Below, in pieces: positions 42,157 through 50,100 of a stretch of 64,000 bases of DNA. The translations under genes and the position numbers were made by a program. Source of the DNA: Paenibacillus sp. LHD-38 (GTDB taxonomy: Bacteria > Bacillota > Bacilli > Paenibacillales > Paenibacillaceae); assembly GCF_031157315.1 (NCBI RefSeq), contig NZ_JAVIFU010000009.1, positions 62,001 to 126,000 of the forward strand, given 5' to 3'. The notes beneath the pieces are model-generated. The model was not told where the DNA came from. It saw nothing but the letters and a program-made list of their open reading frames with translations, and did no database searches. Each line of letters starts with the position of its first letter. Positions within the stretch are counted from its first letter, which is position 1.

Positions 42157-43392
42157 TCATCCTGCTTGCTGTATCGGTAAGGTCGGCATCACATAAACGG
42201 ATTTGTTTTTCATCATTGCATAGATGATATTTACCAGTTTACGCATAATGCAAACTATCGCTTGCTGCTTTGTTTTACCTTCTGCTAGTCTTTGCTCATA
42301 ATAGGCATGAAAATGTGGATTTCTTGGTTCTTTCTTGGTGCGAGTAACGGCTATTTGTCGGATAGCAAGGCTTTTGAAAATGTCATGTAGTTCTCGGTTA
42401 CCTTGCTTACTCTTGTAGTTTCTTGATTTATTCCCAGAACCTACGGTTACAGGTGCGATACCTGCGAATCGAGCAAGCTTGTCTGCTGTTGAAAAGCGGT
42501 GAATATCTCCTATTTCAGCAACGAGTTCTGCCGCTGTCACTAATTCAATGCCTGTCATGGATTCAAGCTGGAAACCAAGCTGCTTCATCAAGTCCTCAAT
42601 ATCGACTTCAATGCTGGCTATTTCCTTCTTAAGAAAGCCTATGGTTTTCACCTGACTCTTCACAACAGAATCTCGTGAATCCTGAAAATCCCTATACGTA
42701 TCACCGTCAGCAGCAATCAACGATAAGATTTGACTAGCCTTCTTATTAGAAAGTCCATTGTTACTATGGCTACGTAGAAAAATAGCAAGTTCATCCTCTA
42801 ATACATCTGTTAGTTTCTGTGGAGAAGGATAGGACTCCCATAAGGCAAGTGCCGTTTTGCCATCAACTTCTGAGAAGAATTTCTTATAACTTGGATACGG
42901 ATAGCTGATCTGCTGATGTAATTTTTTTACCGTTCCAGACAAGCTATTTGCTAACCATTTCCTTTGAGTTATAAGCTGACTAATCGCCCAGTATAGATCA
43001 ATTGGCTTTGCGTCAGGCAAATTGTGCAATTCATCACGTAAAACTCTTGCAACACATTCTGCATCCCAACTGTCAGACTTCTCGACCGTCACATGGCTCT
43101 TTCTTCTAGCATTAGATAACTTAGGATTAACCTCTTTTACCCAGCACTGCTGTTCTATCAGATAGACAGCTAACCCTCTGCCGTAGCCGCCTACATCTTC
43201 CAAGCCGTAAACCACGGATAACTTCTTTTTTGTATGCTTCTTCACTTCCTTAACAAGCAAAGGAAATGCGGATGGCTTGTTGTCAAACTTGATTTCTCCT
43301 AGCTTTTTGTTCCAGCAATCCGTAATGACGGCTGTGTGATGCTGTTTGTGGAGATCAACACCCACATAGATAAGATTTTTCTGTTCAATCAT
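42157..43392 (-). CDS. IS110-family transposase/recombinase, module A
   Basis: 411 residues, intact. DEDD domain with YVGVDLHKQHHTAVI, VYGLEDVGGYG and DSWDAECVARVL; C-terminal domain with MTGIELVTAAELVAEIGDIHRF and GSGNKSRNYKSKQGNRELHDIF including the conserved serine. Nearly identical to the broken copy C and clearly diverged from copy B. GGGGCGAACAAAG precedes the ATG. Its right flank of about 70 bases leads directly into the Rhs seam, so the enzyme is well placed to act there. Confidence 0.92.
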   Translation of the reverse strand: MIEQKNLIYVGVDLHKQHHTAVITDCWNKKLGEIKFDNKPSAFPLLVKEVKKHTKKKLSVVYGLEDVGGYGRGLAVYLIEQQCWVKEVNPKLSNARRKSHVTVEKSDSWDAECVARVLRDELHNLPDAKPIDLYWAISQLITQRKWLANSLSGTVKKLHQQISYPYPSYKKFFSEVDGKTALALWESYPSPQKLTDVLEDELAIFLRSHSNNGLSNKKASQILSLIAADGDTYRDFQDSRDSVVKSQVKTIGFLKKEIASIEVDIEDLMKQLGFQLESMTGIELVTAAELVAEIGDIHRFSTADKLARFAGIAPVTVGSGNKSRNYKSKQGNRELHDIFKSLAIRQIAVTRTKKEPRNPHFHAYYEQRLAEGKTKQQAIVCIMRKLVNIIYAMMKNKSVYVMPTLPIQQAG

Positions 43393-43629
43393 CTTTGTTC
43401 GCCCCTTTTGTCATTGTTATTTGAATCGTTACTAATAAGTTTGATTCTCATTTCACACAAGATTCATTACTACGTAGATACTTGCTCTGTATGAATCCAG
43501 CCTATTAGTAACCACTCAAATGAGCGGCTAGAACATCAATGGTAAGATAAGGTTGCATCCTCAGTTCGAGCGGTCAGAGCCGCAAAGACACGTTAGCAAT
43601 CTCTTATTCACCTTAATTGTATCCTTTGA
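43393..43629 (-). ncRNA. candidate IS110 bridge RNA region, module A
   Basis: Non-coding and structured. A perfect 10-bp stem, GTTACTAATA (43428-43437) with TATTAGTAAC (43503-43512), encloses a second stem GATTCAT (43461-43467) with ATGAATC (43491-43497), leaving two large internal loops. To its right (5' on the minus strand) is a second element with GCGG/CCGC near 43570-43582 inside TTGC/GCAA pairs. IS110-group bridge RNAs lie in just this place and have stem-loops with such open internal loops. Confidence 0.5.
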
Positions 43630-44409
43630 CTAAATAATAGCTTGATGCAATCCATCTGCTTCAATCTGACCGTAACGATACTTTCCTTGATAAAATGATT
43701 TGCGGTCTAGGATGCGTTTTACCTGTACCTTGGTAAATGACTTTCCTTGCTCCGTTGTGAACCCTTCTTCATTCAACTGCTCAGCTAATGCGGATAGTGA
43801 CCATGCTTGAAACTGTGCTTTCAATTGAAATAATCTCTTTACGATTGCTGCTTGCTTCTCGTCAATAACGATTTTCTTTGAACCACGCTTTCCCTTATAA
43901 CCAAAAGGAATGCCACCACCTGCAAACTTGCCTTCAGATGCTTTCTTGTTTCTTCCACGCCCTAACTTCATGGTAATCTCTAGGCGTTGGTAAGCATCCA
44001 ACAATTCCATCAAACCATTGATTAAAAAGTCTGATGGGTCTTTCTTAAAGATGCTGTATGTAGGCTGTTCGATGCTCTGAATATCAATGCTATGCCGTTT
44101 TAATTCACGATGAACAAGCACTTTGACAATATCGCTTCTCCATAACCGACTTGTGTTTAGAACGACCACGAAATCAACCTTATTACTGGATATAAATGTC
44201 ATCATATCCTGAAAACCTTCACGTTCGACTTCTAAGGCTTCCTCGTCTACCTTTGCACCGCTGATTCCTTCGTCCGTAAATACGTGAACGAGATTCCATC
44301 CTTGGCGGTCACAATAGTCTTGAATCTCGTCCTGCTGATAAGACAAGCTATAACCATCCTTCGCTTGCCCTTGTGTGCTTACCCGAACATAACCGATAAC
44401 GTTCTTCAT
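43630..44409 (-). CDS. serine recombinase, module A
   Basis: 259 residues, homologous to that of module B: catalytic GYVRVSTQGQ, VLNTSRLWRSDIVKV, then a short recombinase domain ending FTKVQVKRILDRKSFYQGKYRYGQI. ATG at 44409 with GGGGG eight bases upstream is preferred over the ATG five codons earlier, which overlaps that site. A second recombinase next to an IS110-type enzyme is unusual: one may integrate and the other resolve or invert. Confidence 0.9.
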   Translation of the reverse strand: MKNVIGYVRVSTQGQAKDGYSLSYQQDEIQDYCDRQGWNLVHVFTDEGISGAKVDEEALEVEREGFQDMMTFISSNKVDFVVVLNTSRLWRSDIVKVLVHRELKRHSIDIQSIEQPTYSIFKKDPSDFLINGLMELLDAYQRLEITMKLGRGRNKKASEGKFAGGGIPFGYKGKRGSKKIVIDEKQAAIVKRLFQLKAQFQAWSLSALAEQLNEEGFTTEQGKSFTKVQVKRILDRKSFYQGKYRYGQIEADGLHQAII

Positions 44410-44470
44410 ATTTTTTGCCCCCATTAACCCAAGCGTTACATCAATTCTAATTCGTGTTACGCTTACAAGT

Positions 44471-44517
44471 TATACTCTTAAAAGTATAATTTTATTATAT
44501 TACCTTTAAGAGTATAT
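44471..44517. promoter_or_regulatory. operator-like inverted repeat, module A
   Basis: TATACTCTTAAA and TTTAAGAGTATA are 12-base inverted arms about 23 bases apart, and the left arm itself extends into a small AAAAGTATA dyad. They lie between the divergent recombinase and XRE genes, as the TATATCG dyad does in module B, but with a different sequence, so each XRE protein likely has its own site. Confidence 0.6.
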
Positions 44518-44591
44518 ATCAATGATAGATTAGGTGAAATATGATATAGTACGATTAACAGTTCGTTCGTAAAGTGGAGGATCATTCAAAT

Positions 44592-44798
44592 ATGAAATTG
44601 AAAATACGATTAAAAGAAATACTTGCCGAAAAAGGAATTTCACAGCGACAATTATCTCTGCAAATGAATATTCGTCATGCAACAATTAACCATCTATGTT
44701 CTGATTCCGTAGACAGAGTCTATATCCGAACGCTAGAAGCGATATGTGAAGCCCTTGATATAAAGATTCATGAACTTATTGTTGAAGAACAAGAATAA
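44592..44798 (+). CDS. small XRE-family regulator, module A
   Basis: 68 residues, Cro/C1-type helix-turn-helix (RLKEILAEKGISQRQLSLQMNIRHATINHLCSD). ATG at 44592 has GGAGG 11 bases upstream; an in-frame GTG overlaps that site and is less likely. Same size and position as the module B protein, and about half identical by eye. Confidence 0.85.
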   Translation: MKLKIRLKEILAEKGISQRQLSLQMNIRHATINHLCSDSVDRVYIRTLEAICEALDIKIHELIVEEQE

Positions 44799-44893
44799 GC
44801 TATCGTATCGCTTTCTATTTTCAACTTGTCTCGGTCGCTGGATGTGCTATGCCCATTTTGAAAAACACAATATAGTCTATTGATTTAAACTAC

Positions 44894-44942
44894 CCCCGAT
44901 GGTTAGTTATCGTCTTTCCATTAGTTTCTCAGAATCGGGGAT
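44894..44942. repeat. long inverted repeat between XRE and initiator genes
   Basis: CCCCGAT and ATCGGGG arms are separated by about 33 bases in the 260-base gap between the XRE gene and the converging initiator gene of module A. It could be a terminator for either, or a hairpin used by the replication initiator. Confidence 0.35.
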
Positions 44943-45057
44943 TGCTTTTACTTAGTTTTCAAGTAGAATTAGAACTAAGTTATTTTTATTTCATCCAGCA
45001 TATTGGACTTTTTATCGTTATCGGCAAAATAACGTGTCCGTGTCTGTGGATGTGTAT

Positions 45058-45966
45058 TTACTGGTTTATTACCAGTGGCTCTAGGCAGTTCCCTTTGGGA
45101 ATTGTCATTTTTTTTGCCAAGGCTTTGCGATTGGCATAGGTTGACGATGTAAATAGTTGTCTTAGCGTTGATTCTTCGAACATGTTTTGCAACACTTGGA
45201 AACCTAGAAGCGTTTCGATTTTCGTTATGCTCTCTTTATTTTCCATTAGCCAAGATAAGTCCATCGTGCTTACTGATGACGGATATTCAATTTCATTTAG
45301 CACTTTAGCCGTCATGTAATCAAAGAATGACTTATTGAGCAACTCAATGGCATTTTTAGTTGGTGAGAACTTCTTCATGTCGCTATTACTTGACTTAATT
45401 TCAAGCCGTAAGATTCCCTTGGATTTCTCGACAAGTTCAGGAGTTGCTTTCTCTTTTTGTATCTGTCGCTGCTTGTCATAGAAGATAATTCTGCTGCTCT
45501 TGTTGGAAAACTCAACCGTCTGATCTTGGTTGTAGCTTCTTGTGTTCTTAAATGCTAACTTCTGCTTGCTTAGCATTCGTACATACTCACCAACATCTTT
45601 GCCTGCTTGAAAGTTCCAACATATATCTGCTCGGCTTATCGACCATTCCGAATGGGGAATGCTAATCGAAAAGAGTTGATGAATACGTTGCTGAACACTT
45701 TCAAAAAAGCTGGGAATATCATCTTCGGTAATAAGAGTTACATTGTTTCCATACAACAGCTTTGGTATAGAAACTTGAATCGACAACGTCTGGCTGCCAT
45801 CGAGATACTTGATATATGACAACTGCTTATCATATATTTCATACCTCGTTTGGAGTACACCAGTTTCCTTGTTTAGAAATGTAACTGACTTACAGTTCTC
45901 CATGCTTAACAATGCTTCTGATTCAAGGTGAATCGGTCTTGCTTTTATCACAACCGTATCAAACAT
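45058..45966 (-). CDS. replication-initiator-like protein (phage CRI / gene II type), module A
   Basis: 302 residues. The opening MFDTVVIKARP, then WSISRADICWNF, RIIFYDKQRQIQKE and GILRLEIKSS follow the pattern of filamentous-phage gene II/CRI and Rep_trans initiators. AAGGAATTGA precedes the ATG. It converges with the small XRE gene. Different from the initiator at the same site in module B, although both belong to rolling-circle-type families. Confidence 0.65.
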   Translation of the reverse strand: MFDTVVIKARPIHLESEALLSMENCKSVTFLNKETGVLQTRYEIYDKQLSYIKYLDGSQTLSIQVSIPKLLYGNNVTLITEDDIPSFFESVQQRIHQLFSISIPHSEWSISRADICWNFQAGKDVGEYVRMLSKQKLAFKNTRSYNQDQTVEFSNKSSRIIFYDKQRQIQKEKATPELVEKSKGILRLEIKSSNSDMKKFSPTKNAIELLNKSFFDYMTAKVLNEIEYPSSVSTMDLSWLMENKESITKIETLLGFQVLQNMFEESTLRQLFTSSTYANRKALAKKMTIPKGNCLEPLVINQ

Positions 45967-46080
45967 TCAATTCCTTCTTTCTATTTTCTGGATGGATTAA
46001 TATTCTGGATCAAATTAGCTATGTTATAAGAAAAGATAACATGCCTACATCGTAATCACCTCCCTTCAGATATTCTCGCC

Positions 46081-46749
46081 TTACTCTTTCATCCACAGCA
46101 AATCATGCTTTTTCAGAAGCTTAAACAATTCGTTATGAAAGCTTTCTTCCTCTTCATCCCATACTGCAAATCCTGTAATATCCATGAAATACATCATAGA
46201 ACGCAATGCTTCGATACGCTTATCATGCTTTCTATACCATTGTAGTTGCTGCTCAGCATCCAGATTGTTGGGAACAGATTCATTTAACACGTTTGAAGCC
46301 CTTTCTAGAATCTCATATGCTTTATTACCCTGCTCGGGATCATAAAGTTCATGATATAAGTCTCCTTGAAGCGTAAGAATAATCTTCTCTATTTTCAATT
46401 CATCGTAAATCATTCGTTTCTCTTCCTGATAAGGATCAATTGACCTAGTGTATTCATGCTCATTTCCATCCGTATCGGTAAAATAGTCAGGTATTTCAAA
46501 CGAATCTCGTTTAGAACTTCGATTCAGATAATCCAGTCTCAGCTCGATCTCTTCTATTTTCGTTAACTCTTTTTGAAAGTATTCTGCTTCAAGATTGAAT
46601 AGCTTAGATAGTGCTTCTAGCTTGGCTTTTGGAATGGGTCTACGTTTACTCAGCCAGTCTGTAACCGTTGATGGTGTAATAGCCAACTTCTCAGCTAATT
46701 TCTTATACGTTCCATTGTATAGCTTTACGATGTATTCTAAGCCGATCAT
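46081..46749 (-). CDS. XRE-family regulator with long C-terminal domain, module A
   Basis: 222 residues: N-terminal helix-turn-helix (YKKLAEKLAITPSTVTDWLSKRRPIPKAKLEALSKLFN) followed by about 150 acidic, helical residues without a known fold. ATG at 46749 with GGGAGGG upstream; the longer reading would run through two operator-like dyads. Probably represses the initiator gene downstream (115 bases away) and itself. A piece of a similar gene end is found inverted in module C; module B lacks it. Confidence 0.75.
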   Translation of the reverse strand: MIGLEYIVKLYNGTYKKLAEKLAITPSTVTDWLSKRRPIPKAKLEALSKLFNLEAEYFQKELTKIEEIELRLDYLNRSSKRDSFEIPDYFTDTDGNEHEYTRSIDPYQEEKRMIYDELKIEKIILTLQGDLYHELYDPEQGNKAYEILERASNVLNESVPNNLDAEQQLQWYRKHDKRIEALRSMMYFMDITGFAVWDEEEESFHNELFKLLKKHDLLWMKE

Positions 46750-46769
46750 AAATATCCCTCCCATTAAAT

Positions 46770-46822
46770 GACGTATCGTTACGTCTTGATGCAAATATAC
46801 CATTGACGTATCGAAACGTCAA
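46770..46822 (-). promoter_or_regulatory. paired dyad operators upstream of the module A regulator
   Basis: GACGTATCGTTACGTC (46770-46785) and TTGACGTATCGAAACGTCAA (46803-46822) share the form GACGT-ATCG-N2-ACGTC. Their centres are 35 bases apart, just upstream of the regulator's ribosome site. Autoregulation is likely. Confidence 0.65.
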
Positions 46823-46856
46823 TAGAGGTGGATAAATATTTTTAAGCAAAAAGAAA

Positions 46857-46882
46857 CCACATGGAGTAATACTCACATGTGG
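46857..46882 (-). terminator. terminator of the active toxin-immunity pair (conserved type)
   Basis: CCACATGGAGT and ACTCACATGTGG form the stem, with A-rich sequence to the left giving a T-rich tail on the minus strand. Fourth copy of the terminator found after each toxin-immunity pair. Confidence 0.8.
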
Positions 46883-46894
46883 CATTTAAACTGG

Positions 46895-47182
46895 TCATAT
46901 ATTTAAAAGCTTAGTTATTTTATTAATAATACGTTCTATCTCCTCTTCATCAGTATATACGTTTGGATAAAGTATGCGTTCCTGTTCAAATGGCGAATAT
47001 CTAGATGATGCTCTAGCTAGTTCACTAAAAAGAAGCCTTTCTTGACCATTTAATTCTTCAAATTCAAGATCATGATCATAGGTTGATTGAAACTCTCTAC
47101 AAAAATTGTCCATTTCAATTTTCTTCAGTCTTTGTAATTCAATCAACCAGTACAATCGCTCTTTTGAAGTCCTTTGTTCCAT
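46895..47182 (-). CDS. immunity protein for the Rhs toxin
   Basis: 95 residues, mostly helical and charged, with pattern ERLYWLIELQRL..IDNFCREF..YDHDLEFEELNGQERLLFSELARASSRYSPFE, like small colicin-immunity-type proteins encoded after Rhs or WapA toxins. Starts 13 bases after the toxin gene with a GGCGGTG site. It should bind and block the RNase-like tip of the Rhs protein in the cytoplasm. Confidence 0.75.
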   Translation of the reverse strand: MEQRTSKERLYWLIELQRLKKIEMDNFCREFQSTYDHDLEFEELNGQERLLFSELARASSRYSPFEQERILYPNVYTDEEEIERIINKITKLLNI

Positions 47183-47194
47183 ATTGACACCGCC

Positions 47195-50100
47195 TTATTT
47201 AATAGCCCCTAATGGACCAATTGCATCTCTTGTATACTCAAAATGATAAACTGTATTAGAAGCTGAATCATAGAGTACTTCCAAATTATATTTTTGAACA
47301 TAATTAACTGTGACATTGTATCCAAGTGCAGGGTCATAAATTGATTTGGATTGAGTTTTATACATTTCAGTATAATACATTATTGCCTTACTACCACGTG
47401 GATCAGGCAAACCATTTCCATATTTTATTGCTGAAATTAGAGTTTGAACTGGAACAAACCTTCCGGCAGTCTCCATTCTAGTTGTAGTTGTTACAGTAAA
47501 GTTCAAACCTTTTTCTAACTTTGAAATCTTCCCAAATGCAAATATGCCCATTCCTGTTGAAATCGCCGCCCCTTCTCCGGGGTGATTCTCAACGTAACTG
47601 CTTAATCCTTCTGTAAATCCTTGAACAGCACTTAATGCAGGAAACATTTCATGTGCTCGCTTCATTATCTCTTCCATTGGAATCATTTTATCGGTACTTT
47701 GCATAATATTTGAATTAGAGTAGCCTGCATTTCGTGCTTGTGTTCTTATTTTTTCTGCTTCACTAGACCAATAATCCCTCTCCGATGTAGTCGTAGCAAC
47801 CGACCACATGTTCTTCATTTCATTAATGACATAATTAAATCCGAGCTTTTCATTCCAATGCCCTGTCGGATCAACATAAATCAACGGATTATTATGCACA
47901 TACGTATATAGGTTATGACTTAATGGATTTCCCAGTTCCCCTTCATACGTATCCTCATTAATAAACCGCGCTGTAGATGGATCATACCACCTTGCTCTTA
48001 AATACTGCAGTTCTGTACTCTCGTCCCAGTATTCGCCTGAGTAACGAAACGGATTATCAACTGTCTCTGACTCCGTAATAGGATTACCCCAGATATCATA
48101 CGAGTACTGATTCTGTATGTTGCCTTGTTCATCACGTAACTCTACAACATCACCGTGACCATTCATGAGATATGATGAGCGATTCGCATTCTGTCCATCA
48201 ATCCGCTCAATTAAACTCAGTCCGTACACGTATGTTGCTTTCTCAGTTACTGTAGTTCCCTGAACGGTACCTTCTGCAATGATCTGATCATTACTCCAGT
48301 AGTACCTGGTCGTCTCGCCATTCTCTGTACGCTCCACCAAACGATCGTCACCATTGTATTTATACGTAATGACACCTTCGCTTGTTGTTGCTTTCTTCAG
48401 GCGATTCCAATCATCATATTCATAGGATACTGCATCAATCTCTGGTAAAGCATCTGAAACAAGAGAGAATCGATTGCCTTTGGCATCATACTCATAGGTT
48501 TCACTGAATTGTGTATTCGTCTGAATACGTCCCAATACGTCATAGCTATATTGTTGAGATGTTCCATTCTCAGACTTCTGTGATGTATTCCCTGTTAAAT
48601 CATAACTATAATTATAGCTGTTTATCACTAATCCATCAGAACTCTTATGTTGCAGTTGCGTCAGTTCCAGTCCATTGTAAGTATATTCCGTTTTTATGCC
48701 ATTCGCCATTTCAATATTACTAATTTGATCATTTTTCAAGTACGAATAAGCAACATTTTGCTCCGTATCCGTAGTGACCGTTTCCATACGATTTAAGTTA
48801 TCATACTCATAGGCTGAGGAATGACTAAATGGACCGGTAATAGTGGATAAATTACCTCGCCCTTCATAGGTATACGAAATAGCTTTACCATCAGGGTATT
48901 TTAGTTCTGTTAACTGTCCCGTACTTTGATCATACGTATACTCGGTTTTTCCCGTTTGGTCAGTCATCGATTTGCGCAGACCGTCCGTAGTGTAAGCATA
49001 TGAGATTATTTCGCTTGGGCTACTACGGTCTGTCAACATGTTTCGACTATCATACGTATACGTAAACGAAATACCTTTACGGTCTATGAATCGCTCCATA
49101 TTACCTGCTGCATCATAATAAATTTTCTTGATTTTTCCCGCTTGATCTGTTTGCTGTTTCAAACGTCCTAATTCATCAAATTTCTTCTGCACATTGCTTC
49201 CGTCCGGATAAATAATTGCAGTCATATTTCCAAATGGATCGTATTGATAAGTTGTCGTTTCATTCTTTGCATTCTTCACAGCTGTTAACTGTCCTAGCAC
49301 ATCATAAATATATTCGGTCACATGGTTCAGTGCATCCTGTGTGGTCCTCACCTTACCAGCTTGATCGTACGTATACGATCGTGTCGTTACAAAAGCACCA
49401 TTCTTCTGCGATTGCGTATACATCAGTCGACCATATTGATCATACTTACTTAGTGAAGAATTATTTTCCTCGTCCGTTACAATCGTTCTATAGGCGATAT
49501 CGTCGAAATTCGTAGTAATAAAGCTTCCATCCGGTTTTGTCGTTTTCTGAACTCTATTCCAATTGTCATAGGTGTTAACGACACGGTTTCCTGAGGCATC
49601 CTCAATCCAGTTATTTCTACTGAGCCCGTCATAACCAGATCTCGACTTTTTCACATAAACACCGTTTTCGATGATACCTGATTCCACTTGCAATCCCAGA
49701 CCATTCCATTTGACAACAGACTTCTTGTTGGCTTCATTCGTTGTTATTATCTGATTATTAACATCATCATAAGTGATGATGACCTTTGTCAGGTCGGGAT
49801 TAATCACTTGATTAACCCGATCAAGATTGTCCCTGATATATTCCGTTACATTCCCTTTTCCGTCATTAATCGTTTTTGTCGCTCCGGTTCTTACATCATA
49901 AGTTGCTTCGGTATAGCTGGTACGGGCAATTTCATCCGCGTCTTTATAGGAGTAAGATGCTTTTATTGGAAAAGCCGATAATACATCGTAGGTAAAAGCA
50001 GTTTGCGATTTTCGATCTGTACCATGTTGCTCGGCTAGAGTTATATTTCCAAAGGTATCGTACGTGTAAGTCCTTTTACGTAGCAACACTCCCGAAGCAT

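Noticed and set aside
43400..43629. CRISPR-like repeat content in the structured region before the IS110 gene
   Set aside because: Stems are single and the similar blocks are not regularly spaced with unique spacers.
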